The notes under the pieces were generated by a model. The model was not told the origin of the DNA, made no database searches, and saw nothing but the letters and a program-made list of their open reading frames with translations. Source: Chamaelirium japonicum (lineage: Eukaryota > Streptophyta > Magnoliopsida > Liliales > Melanthiaceae). From it: a stretch of 64,000 bases of DNA. Below are positions 49,505 to 59,504 of this stretch, one piece after another. The stretch's first letter is position 1. Every line of letters starts with the position of its first letter. The position numbers were made by a program, and so were the translations under genes. The stretch is from assembly GCA_947650365.1 (NCBI GenBank), contig OX393557.1, positions 30,683,783 through 30,747,782 of the forward strand. The letters are read 5' to 3'.

Positions 49505-49509
49505 AATGG
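49505..49509. other. Target-site duplication AATGG, left copy (copia)
   Basis: AATGG immediately before the TG of the 5' LTR, repeated exactly at 59500-59504 after the 3' LTR. The bases are part of a GAATTAGAATGG satellite monomer. Confidence 0.94.
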
Positions 49510-51641
49510 TGTTAGGATTGATGTGTTCTAAGCTTGTAAAACTTTATGTTTTAGTCTAATAAAGATTGATAGTTATTAATATATGAGATGCATATAGGTG
49601 CTTAACATAGTTACGTGTTCTTTAGGGAACAGAGAGCCATGGTTATATGGTAGTCCACTGAGTTGAAGACTGAGTGGATTGGTCTCGTATAACCTAAATC
49701 AGTTTGCAGCTATGATCAGGTTGGTCGCCTCATCATGATAAGCTGTTGGCGATGACAGTTCATGGGATGTCTTCACCATGGTCATCACCAGGCACAGTGT
49801 CTGTGGCTGAACGGAACTAACACAGTGTACAGATCAATGAGCAGACACTGGTACACTAAGCCGTGTTTCTGCTTAGGGTAAAACGGTCCTAAAACCTGAG
49901 GAACCACGACTGATGGACTAACCAGTTGCGTGGTGCTTTGGCGCACCAATGTGTGAGGATCCATATGCAGTGATCCAAAACCACGGTGTACTGGGTTACT
50001 CGGCTGGCGTTGCATTAGCGTGTCACTCCTGCAGGCCATCCACACCGCTGATGGGAGGTGCGTTCCTTGGTGTGACTTACACTGTACCAAACCCAGGCCT
50101 GGTGGTCATCAGTTTGACTGTTGACCGGGTTCGATTACTCGACGGGGTAATCAGAGGTACGATGTATAGGTCAACCTGGAAGGAACCATGTCATATGATC
50201 ATTCGAGTCTGACGGTAGTCTTCACCGCTCGAAGTGAATCATGGCATCAAGTGGAGGGACAACGGGTTTACCACTACTAAGCGGAGAGTAGGGGTATGAT
50301 GGAGAACATAGTAAGTCTGGGTGAATTGGAGTGCACCCTGCGTCGCACTCTGGGTGGCTACGCAGGTTAACTCGAGCTCAGAGGATCGATGGTACACTCG
50401 GGTAGTGTGTCGATCGAGCTTGAGTTGGAAGCCATGAACCTCGGTCCCTGATGGTTCCACCTTATCAACATTATGTACGGTTCTTGAACCGTCTCCTCGG
50501 AACACCATAAGCATGAGGAAGAAAGAAGTATACGCTCCGTGTGTGCTTGGCACTAGAGCACGGTAGATGCGTCACTATATGCGAGTACTAAGGGTTGTGC
50601 CCGAGACTAGTACATAGTCGCATGTAGTAATCCCTAGCCATAAGTGAACTTCGTTGCACAGGTACGATGCACCGGGATGTGCTGCGAGTTGACTAGTTGA
50701 CTTTGCTAGAGGCACCCTCCGGTGGCCTCAGTTAATAGTAGGTAACTAGTAAAGATCACTTAAGAAGTGGCCGCTAGGTATCGCACGCTAGAAATGGTCA
50801 AAATGAGGCGTTGGGGCGTTTTGGTAAAAACATCACTCTGCCGGACCTCACTGTTGGCCGACCCTAGTAGTGAGGCACCTTGCTAGGGCCGGCCCTATGA
50901 TATAGGGATAAGAATCCCTCATCAATAGGGCCGGCCATATAGATAGGGATGGGGCGATAAAAACGGATAAAGTCGAGCCCTAAAAAGTGGGAAAACGAAT
51001 AAATACGCGGAGAGATAAAAAGGAGATAATGGAGAGATAATTATGGGAGGTCTTTATCCCATTGGATCCTTATCCAAGGGGGTAGGCCAGCCCTATAAAA
51101 GGACCTATGGGGCGCCGGCCCCATGTGCCAGAAAATCCGAACCCCCCCTCCTTTCATCTCTCTAGTTCTCTCCTGTTTTATCTCCCGTTTCCCGCTTGCT
51201 ACTTCGTCTTCCTCGCGTGGAGTTCTAAAGAAGGAGAAGGGTCGTTCTTCGGAGGCACTCAGAGATCTGAGAGCGACGTTCCGTGCATCGTGTGAGATCG
51301 GGTGAACAAGAAAGCAACCTCTCCATTCGTACCATCGGTATCTTCGCGAACGATCTTCCGTCTCCATCGACAAAGAAGACAATTCTCCGCGGTTAAAAGA
51401 TCCATACGAAAGGTATGTATAATCTAACATATAGATCTAGCGAGCATTATGATTTGCATGCATGCTAGTTAATCATTACGCTAAATTGCCGTTAGGGGTT
51501 TTCGATTCTCGTGCATACACATGCACACATATGTAGATTAGTTTCTATGAAAATTAAAATAGTGTAATGTGCACCATGAACGGTCTTTCGATCGCCAAAT
51601 CGCTTCCGTTGCGAGCCTCTGACCCGGATTAACCTCCAACA
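49510..51641 (+). repeat. Copia 5' LTR (2,132 bp)
   Basis: TGTTAGGATTG at the start, AACCTCCAACA at the end, followed by the primer site. Unusually long for copia. It contains a GGCCGGCC-rich stretch (about 50890-50935) before the promoter. Short open frames on either strand (49785-50090 minus, 49949-50212 plus, 50239-50553 minus) recur in the other LTR copies and I do not treat them as genes. Confidence 0.96.
51094..51100 (+). promoter_or_regulatory. TATA box of copia 5' LTR
   Basis: TATAAAA in CCCTATAAAAGGACC, about 1,585 bp into the LTR. Transcription would begin near 51125-51130, leaving about 510 bp of R-U5. Confidence 0.8.
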
Positions 51642-51643
51642 AT

Positions 51644-51655
51644 TGGTATCAAAGC
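51644..51655 (+). other. Copia primer binding site
   Basis: TGGTATCAAAGC, two bases after the LTR end. It matches the usual copia site complementary to initiator-Met tRNA (TGGTATCAGAGC) except for one base (A for G at the ninth position). Confidence 0.88.
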
Positions 51656-53387
51656 CGCATTAGTGGTGTGCGTTTCATGTTTTTTCATGAAACCAACATG
51701 TGTGCGCATGATGAATGCGTAAGATCATCGGGGTTCTTACGCTTAGATCATGCATACGTATAGATTATGCTTGTTCTATTAATCATTCTTGTAGGGCGCC
51801 GCTATAAAAAATCTAGATCTATGCTTTGTGCTTGCTACTGGGGGTCGGACCCCGAGTTAGCAATTGTCTGAATTTGCTTTCTGTGTGTGGATATGTAATT
51901 GAGCCGTAGATTGGGCGAGTGATGGGGGTTGACCATCCTCGGTTTCCCATGGCCTTTTCCTAGGTGTGTTTTCTTTTCTTTCTAGGAAATTGTGTACGAG
52001 CGAGCACTTGCTCGAAGCGTACTAGACTTTTTCGGTTACAGATCGAGAAGAAAGATGTGCCAAAGAAATCCACCATCGGGAGCGGAAGCGGAACCCTGGA
52101 GGATGAAGACGATCCGGCAAAGTATTCACGAGCGCGACGAAGGAGCCGGACCGAGGAACCTTGCGAAGAAAGCTAGAGGCCTGCGCTGTGCTAATTAGGT
52201 TCAGGGGTCGGACCCTGAACTTAATTCAGTCTTTATGGTTGCTTTCTTTATTAGTTCTTTATGCTTCATATCGAACCCCGATGAGATAATGTGATTATCA
52301 GTTTTCAGAGGGATGCCTTTCCCCTCCGGTCCAAGCGACTGTTTGAGGTTAGGATCCCGCTAGATGATGCCTATTATCTATTTGACTTTTGATGTTAGTG
52401 GGATCCCATCACATAAGGTTATGCCACCATTAGGTTAGCACCCGACTAGTCGGGTGTGCCTATTTGGCCAGCATCGAAATCAAAGATGAGATGGAGATCC
52501 ATTGAACATCAATTGTCAAATCTATAATCAAGGCGCCATGACTAGTGGGAGTCCTTTCCAGTGAGTCTGACTCTAGGATTAGCTCCAGAGCATTAGCGTG
52601 ATAACCAATTTTACAAAGCATCGATATTCTTGGAATATGTAATGTGACCCTTGAATGGAGAAATCCACTTGAGGCAGGGACTATGATATTCCGAGAGTGA
52701 TTAATGCTAGGCGAAGGGCTTGAACGCTAGTGGGAGCATGGTGTGACCAGGGTCTAGTATTTAGGAGGTCGCTACCTTTGCATTTGCATAAATTCATACT
52801 CGCAAAATAACCCTCAGAATAATAAGGGATGCAAGAGAGGACTTTTATAAGATCCTCTAGCCTCCACGGCTAGTCGTTTTGTGTTTGGGTGGGGATGCAT
52901 AACTTCACACCCCCTAGGGTGGGAGCTGTGTGTTTCCATGCCAAATTACTTAATGACCTCCTTGAGGATATGGCGATTACGAGGCCAGGAGAGAAGGGCT
53001 TTTCATCCCACCCTAGTGGGGGCCGCATGAACTCCCGTGTCGTAATTACTTAGGCTCGTGGGTAAGCATCCTAAGTACACGTGAGGTATTCGTTGCGAAG
53101 ACAACGGTGATCACGTGGTACTGGCCGAAAGATAACCATGGTCCATCACAGCCCTTAGTTGGCAGATTTTGATAGGGTCAAGGAAAAGGCCCGTGTAAGC
53201 GGATTGACGCTGTATGATGCCCCCTAGGGCAGGTACAGTCGATTCCGAGATCTTACATACATGGTTAATTAATCCATGGTAATGACTTCGCTTGAGGGTA
53301 GCGTTGACATATGGATATAATTAGCTTGTTTTAAAAATCCATAAAATAAGTTTTTATGCATACTCATTATTCAATCTTTATTTTCAG
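51656..53387 (+). other. Copia untranslated leader
   Basis: About 1.7 kb between the primer site and the gag ATG, unusually long. It has many short upstream ATG frames (for example 51964-52176 and 51992-52198) with no recognisable domain. Two short self-complementary GGGTCGGACCC-like motifs occur at about 51844 and 52206. It may hold packaging signals or an intron; I see no clear one. Confidence 0.6.
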
Positions 53388-53810
53388 ATGACTAAGTTAG
53401 ACCCCCTGTCCGCTATCCTAAATAACCACAAACTTACCGGTCCCAACTATGAGGACTGGAAGCGCAACCTGTACCTGGTCCTAAGGATTAGTAAACATAT
53501 GACAGCCCTGAATGACCCTGAGCCAGATTTGCCAGGACCCAATGCCACAGAGGCACAGTTAAAGGCATTCACTGACTGGAAGGAATCTAATGAGATATGT
53601 AAATGCTATATTCTAGCATCCTTGCAAATAACTCTGCAGAAGCAAGTCGAGGAGATGTCCGACGCTTCTGACATGATGTTGTATTTGAAGGAGATGTTTG
53701 AAGGTCACAATTGCGTTACGCGATACCTTACCATCAAGAAACTCGTCGGCACTAAGATGTCCAATGGGACGCTGGTTCGGGAACACATGATGAAAATGTT
53801 TGGGTTCTAG
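53388..53810 (+). pseudogene. gag: Copia gag, N-terminal part, ended by in-frame stop
   Basis: Starts at ATG 53388 with MTKLDPLSAILNNHKLTGPN and YEDWKRNLYLVL, the usual opening of UBN2/Retrotran_gag_2 (PF14223-type) capsids. The helical middle follows (CYILASLQITLQKQVEEM, MMLYLKEMFEG). A TAG at 53808-53810 interrupts after HMMKMFGF, in mid-domain. The same frame continues with normal gag sequence, so this is a nonsense mutation and not a real end. Confidence 0.88.
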
Positions 53811-53825
53811 AACGAACTAGCTATC

Positions 53826-55034
53826 ATGGATATTGTGTTAGAAGGCGAGGTGATGACAGACATCTTCCTCTTGTCACTGTCTGGAGCCTTTGAAGGCTTT
53901 GTCACTAACTTTAATTTGAACAAGTTGGCTATGACAAATGCAGAGCTTCTGGGAGCTCTCCAGGCAGCTGAGGATGGCTTCAAGCAGAAGGGCGAAGCAC
54001 TTTACGTGCAACGTAGATCCTTCAAGACGCCTGGTAAACCTCAAGGCAAGAAACATAAAAAGAAACCTAAGTCACTGCCTGTGCAGGACTCTGCTGGAGC
54101 CTCTGGGTCTGGAGAATCAAAGAAACCGGGCACGAAGTGCTTCCGGTGTGGCCAGAAGGGTCATTGGAAAAAGGACTGCAAGAAGCCTCAGAATGCTAGT
54201 GAAGGTAATCTACAACTCTTAGTTGTTGAATCATTTCTTTCAAGTAATAGTACTTTTGCTAGTTGGATTATGGATTCTGGATCCACTAACCATGCCTGTA
54301 ACTCTCTTCAGGGGTTTCGGGAAAGCAGAAGATTGCTTGATGGAGAGGTGACCTTGAGCATGGGAACTGAGGCCGTGGCTGCTGCTGAAGCTATTGGAGA
54401 CGTTAATCTTAGTTTTTCGAATAATAAGACTTTGACTCTTAGAGATGTCTTTTATGTATCGTCCTTGAGACGTAACTTAATTTTTGTTTCTTCTTTAGTT
54501 AATGAAGGTTATTCAGTTTATTTTGATGCTTCTGGTGTGTCGTTTAAACTGAATGGAACTTTTATAATAAGAGGAATGGTTCAGAATCATCTCTATGTTG
54601 TAAGTCCTAAATTTGAAAAATATAACATAATAACTTCAATATTTAATGTTAATTCATCTAAGCGTAAGAATCCTTCGGAAAATTTAACCCACCTGTGGCA
54701 CTTACGACTTGGGCATATTGCCTTAGACAGGATCCATAGAATGGTGAAGGCCGGGCTTCTGGAAACAGATCCTACGGAGATCCTTCCCACCTGTGAATCC
54801 TGCCTGGAAGGCAAGATGACCAAGAGGTCCTTTAAAGGCAAAGGAGTAAGAGCTACTGAGGTAGTAGAGTTAATCCATTCAAATATGTGTGGACCCATGA
54901 ACGTCAAGGCGATAAGAGGCCATGAGTACTTCATCACATTTATTGATGATTACTCAAGATATGGTTACGTTTACCTGATGCATCGGAAGTCGGAATCCTT
55001 TGACATGTTCAAAGAGTTCAGGGCTGAAGTATAA
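53826..55034 (+). pseudogene. gag-pol: Copia gag C-terminus, protease and integrase N-terminal half
   Basis: Same frame as the preceding piece; numbering from the ATG at 53826. Residues 1-60 finish the capsid. A basic linker leads to a CCHC knuckle CFRCGQKGHWKKDC (C105, C108, H113, C118). The protease active site is WIMDSGSTNHAC (Asp150). Integrase starts with the zinc domain HLWHLRLGH (H292, H297) and C323/C326, then ELIHSNMCGPM and the FIDDYSRYGYVYLM segment. Where the family has HTD/HSD, this copy has HSN: residue 353, codon AAT at 54882-54884, replaces the first catalytic Asp. A TAA at 55032-55034 then breaks the frame inside the integrase core. Confidence 0.92.
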
Positions 55035-57353
55035 AAGCAGACAGGTAAATATATAAAAACCCTTCGATCTGATCGAGGAGGTAAATACCTATCTGACGAG
55101 TTCCTAGGGTATTTGGTGGAGCATAGGATAAAATTCCAGTTAACTGCTCCAGGTACCCCACAACAGAATGGAGTTTCCGAGAGAAGGAATCGAACCTTGT
55201 TGGACATGGTTCATAGCATGATGAGTTACGCCAGTTTACCAATGACCTTTTGGGGATATGCCCTACAAACAGCAGTTTATATTCTGAATCACGTTCCGTC
55301 TAAGTCAGTGCCTCAGACCCCTAGAGAACTATGGTCAAAGCGAAAGCCATTGCTACAGCATTTCAGAATATGGGGATGCCCTGCATATGTGCGAAGGGAA
55401 AAGAGGGAAAAGATGGAATCTAAAACCAGAGTATGCTTATTTGTAGGGTATTCTAAGGAGACCAAAGGTGGTCTATTTTATGATCCTGAGGAAAAGAAAG
55501 TGATCGTTTCTACGAACACCTATTTCCTAGAACAGGATTATATTATGGACCACAAGCCTACTAGTAAGGTAGTTCTGGATGAACTGCTGGGTAATAGTAC
55601 AGATAGCGCATCCGAAAGCATAGTGGGAGCTGATATTACATATAATAATATACAAGATACTGTAGAACCTATTAATCCTGTAACACCACCACCATCTCGT
55701 CGCAGTGGGAGAAACATCAGAGCTCCTGACAGATACTATGGAGAAACCTTATTGGTTGATCCAGAGGGTCAGGAGGATGACCCACTGAGCTACGATAAGG
55801 CAGTGGGAGCTTCTGACAGCTCTGACTGGCAAAAGGCTATGGAGGCAGAAATTGCATCAATGTCCCATAACGCTGTCTGGACTCTTGTTACACCATCATC
55901 CAATATTAAACCTATTGGGTGTAAGTGGGTGTATAAAAGGAAGAGAGGATCTGATGGATCAATAGAGACTTATAAAGCTAGATTAGTTGCCAAGGGTTAT
56001 ACCCAGAGAGAAGGAATCGACTTTGACGAAACCTTCTCGCCGGTAGCTATGATAAAGTCTATTCGGATCCTCCTATCCATTGCAGCCCATTATGACTGGG
56101 AGATCTGGCAAATGGATGTCAAGACAACATTCCTTAACGGGAATTTGGAAGAAGACATTTATATGATGCAGCCACCAGGTTTTGAGTCAGAGGGTCAGGA
56201 ACATCTAGTTTGCAAGTTGCAGAAGTCCATTTATGGACTAAAGCAAGCATCTAGAAGTTGGAACATCCATTTTGATCAGGCAATCCAGTCATATGGATTT
56301 ACTCAAAACGAGGATGAACCATGTGTATACAAGAGGAGTGATAAGACTACAGTGATATATTTGATACTTTACGTAGACGATATTCTACTCATTGGGAATG
56401 ATGTAGGAACATTGTCAATGGTAAAGGTCTGGTTGTCAACACAGTTCGATATGAAAGACCTAGGTGAAGCGAGTTATGTTTTGGGGATTAAGGTAACACG
56501 TGATCGCCAGAACAGGATTCTCTCGCTATCACAGGCTGCGTATATAGATAAGGTTATGGCTATTTTTGACATGCAAAACTCCAAGAAGGGTTTTGTGCCA
56601 TTTAGACATGGCGTAAAACTGTCTAAGGATCAATGTCCTAAGACACCTGAGGAGAGAGCAGAAATACAGAAGATACCTTATGCTTCGGCATTAGGTAGTC
56701 TAATGTATGCTATGCATTGTACAAGGCCTGATATCTGTTTCGCAGTAGGAATGATGGGTCGGTTTCAGTCGAATCCGGGTCCAGATCACTGGACAGCTGT
56801 GAAGTATATACTCAAGTACCTTCGTAGAACAAAGGACTATGAGTTGGTTTACACTGGACAAGAACTGACGCCGATTGGATATACAGATTCTGACTTTATG
56901 TCAGATTTGGAATCCAGGAAGTCGACATTAGGTTTTGTGTTTATGCTAGGAGGAGCAGCGGTTAGTTGGCAGAGTATGAAGCAAAAATGCATCGCAGACT
57001 ATACCACAGAGGCTGAGTACGTTGCAGCGTGCGAGGCAGCCAAAGAGGCGATATGGCTAAAGAAATTCCTTACGGATTTGGGATGCGTACCAGAGGCCCA
57101 GTTACCTATTATGCTTTACTGCGACAATAGTGGGGCGGTAGCACAAGCAAAGGAGCCAAGACATCACCAAAAGGGGAAGCACATTGAGCGCACGTTCCAC
57201 TTGATTCGGCAGTTTCAAAAGCAAGGGCGAGTAGCGGTGACACAGATTGCATCTACAGATAATGTTGCTGATCCTTTCACAAAGGCAATACCTACCAAGG
57301 CATTCGAGCGACATGTGGACGCGATAGGAGTCAAAACCGTTTTGCTTCGCTAG
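55035..57353 (+). pseudogene. pol: Copia integrase C-terminal half, RT and RNase H
   Basis: The frame continues directly after the TAA; the first ATG is at 55113. The second integrase Asp is in LRSDRGGKY (55071-55073) and the Glu in [11 protein letters not shown] (55179-55181), exactly D-35-E. Numbered from 55113: an integrase tail with Pro/Ser linker to about 240, then RT ([29 protein letters not shown] with Asp334, [12 protein letters not shown] with YVDD 420-423). RNase H follows (YTDSDF Asp592, TTEAEY Glu633, YCDNSG Asp671, [20 protein letters not shown]). RT and RNase H show no missing catalytic residue. The stop is TAG 57351-57353, 14 bp before the 3' LTR. Translation initiation at 55113 is unlikely; this is the remainder of gag-pol. 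Confidence 0.93.
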
Positions 57354-57367
57354 ACCAAGTGGGAGAT
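57354..57367 (+). other. Copia polypurine tract
   Basis: AAGTGGGAGAT directly before the TG of the 3' LTR, the form usual in plant copia elements. Confidence 0.85.
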
Positions 57368-59499
57368 TGTTAGGATTGATGTGTTCTAAGCTTGTAAAAC
57401 TTTATGTTTTAGTCTAATAAAGATTGATAGTTATTAATATATGAGATGCATATAGGTGCGTAACATAGTTACGTGTTCTTTAGGGAACAGAGAGCCATGG
57501 TTATATGGTAGTCCACTGAGTTGAAGACTGAGTGGATTGGTCCCGTATAACCTAAATCAGTTCGCAGCTATGATCAGATTGGTTGCCTCATCATGATAAG
57601 CTGTTGGCGATGACAGTTCATGGGATATCTTCACCATGGTCATCACCAGGCACAGTGTCTGTGGCTGAACGGAACTAACACGGTGTACAGACCAGTGAGC
57701 AGACACTGGTACACTAAGCCGTGTTTCTGCTTAGGGTAAAACGGTCCTAAACCCTGAGGAACCACGACTGATGGACTAACCAGTTGCATGGTGCTTTGGC
57801 GCACCAATGTGTGAGGATCCATATGCAGTGATCCAAAACCACGGTGTACTGGGTTACCCGGCTGGCGTTGCATTAGCGTGTCACTCCTGTAGGTCATCCA
57901 CACCCCTGATGGGAGGTGCGTTCCTTGGTGTGACTTATACTGTACCAAACCCAGGCCTGGTGGTCATCAGTTTGACTGTTGACCGGGTTCGATTACTCGA
58001 CGGGGTAATCAGAGGTACGATGTATAGGTCAACCTGGAAGGAACCATGTCATATGATCATTCGAGTCTGACGGTAGTCTTCACCGCTCGAAGTAAATCAT
58101 GGCATCAAGTGGAGGGACAGCGGGTTTACCACTACTAAGCGGAGAGCAGGGGTATGATGGAGAACATAGTAAGTCTGGGTGAATTGGAGTGCAGCCTGCG
58201 TCGCACTCTGGGTGGCTACACAGGTTAACTCGAGCTCAGAGGATCGATGGTACACTCGGGTAGTGTGTCGATCGAGCTTGAGTTGGAAGCCATGAACCCC
58301 GGTCCCTGATGGTTCCACCTTATCAACATTATGTACGGTTCTTGAACCGTTTCCTCGGAACACCATAAGCATGAGAAAGAAATAAGTATACGCTCCGTGT
58401 GTGCTTGGCACTAGAGCACGGTAGATGCGTAACTATATGCGAGTACTAAGGGTTGTGCCCGAGACTAGTACAGAGTCGCATGTAGTAATCCCTAGCCATA
58501 AGTGAACTTCGCTGCACAGGTGCGATGCACCGGGATGTGCTGTGAGTTGACTAGTTGACTTTGCTAAAGGCACCCTCCGGTGGCCTCAGTTAATAGTAGG
58601 TAACTAGTAACGATCACTTAAGAAGTGGCCGCTAGGTATCGCACGCTAGAAATGGTCAAAATGAGGCGTCGGGGCGTTTTGGTAAAAACCTCACTCTGCC
58701 GGACCTCACTGTTGGTCGACCCTAGTAGTGAGGCACCTTGCTAGGGCCGGCCCTATGATGTAGGGATAAGAATCCCTCATCTATAGGGCCGGCCATATAG
58801 ATAGGGATGGGGCGATAAAAACGGATAAAGTCGAGCCCTAAAAAATGGGAAAACAGATAAATACGTGGAGAGATAAAAAGGAGATAATGGAGAGATAATT
58901 ATGGGAGGTCTTTATCCCCTTGGATCCTTATCCAAGGGGGTAGGCCGGCCCTATAAAAGGACCTATGGGGTGCCGGCCCCATGTGCCAGAAAATCCGAAC
59001 CCCCCCTCCTCTCATCTCTCTAGTTCTCTCCCGTTTTATCTCCCGTTTTCCGCTTGCTACTTCGTCTTCCTCGCGTGGAGTTCTGAAGAAGGAGAAGGGT
59101 CATTCTTCGGAGGCACTCAGAGATCCGAGAGCGACGTTTCGTGCATCGTGTGAGATCGGGTGAACAAGAAGGCAACATCTTCATTCGTACCATCGGTATC
59201 TTCGCGAACGATCTTCTGTCTCCATCGATAAAGAAGACAATTCTCCGCGGTTAAAAGATCCGTACGAAAGGTATGTGTAATCTAACATGTAGATCTAGCG
59301 AGCATTATGATTTACATGCATGCTAGTTAATCATTACGCTAGATTGCCGTTAGGGGTTTTCGATTCTCGTGCATACACATGCACACATATGTAGATTAGT
59401 TTCTATGAAAATTAAAATAGTGTAACGTGCACTATGAACGGTCTTTCGACCGCCAAATCGCTTCTGCTGCGAGCCTCTGACCCGGATTAACCTCCAACA
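57368..59499 (+). repeat. Copia 3' LTR (2,132 bp)
   Basis: Same ends and exactly the same length as 49510-51641, with only scattered substitutions. TATAAAA is at 58952-58958. Followed by AATGG and satellite. Confidence 0.96.
58952..58958 (+). promoter_or_regulatory. TATA box of copia 3' LTR
   Basis: TATAAAA in GGCCCTATAAAAGGACC, the counterpart of 51094-51100. It points rightwards into the satellite, so read-through transcription of the array is possible. Confidence 0.7.
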
Positions 59500-59504
59500 A
59501 ATGG
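59500..59504. other. Target-site duplication AATGG, right copy (copia)
   Basis: Exact repeat of 49505-49509; the satellite resumes at once (ATCGTACGAATG). Confidence 0.94.

Larger units (their letters stand above)
29620..49509. repeat. 23-bp satellite array, block 2, strand-switching
   Basis: About 19.9 kb, on the order of 840 monomers of the same family as 1316-16262. The first ~3.8 kb (to about 33433) reads in one orientation only. Orientation then flips near 33990, 34675, 34972, 36575, 36965, 37850, 38878, 39308, 40065, 41625, 41765, 41855, 42447, 42977, 43148, 44212, 46048, 46608, 47455, 47476, 47825 and 48400. A 166-bp segment is directly duplicated at about 32922 and 33088. All open frames here (for example about 37990-38325 minus) are translations of the monomer with stops lost, not genes. 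Confidence 0.95.
49510..59499 (+). mobile_element. Complete Ty1/copia LTR retrotransposon, Tork-like
   Basis: A 9,990-bp element with two LTRs of identical length (2,132 bp), Met-type primer site, 1.75-kb leader, one gag-protease-integrase-RT-RNase H frame (53388-57353), purine tract and a perfect 5-bp target duplication. Domain order (integrase before RT) makes it copia. The RT/RNase H wording ([41 protein letters not shown]) resembles the Tork lineage, though I did no tree. Two in-frame stops and an integrase active-site substitution make this copy defective. The LTRs differ by about 14 bases in the first ~560, or about 2.5%. Confidence 0.96.

Noticed and set aside
29620..49509. Calling the satellite centromeric or telomere-associated
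   Set aside because: The 23-bp monomer does not match the plant telomere repeat and is far shorter than typical centromeric monomers. Sequence alone cannot place it; CENH3 ChIP or FISH would be needed.
51964..52198. Small open frames in the copia leader as an extra gene
   Set aside because: Two overlapping 60-70-codon frames with no domain, in a long untranslated leader; nothing supports translation.
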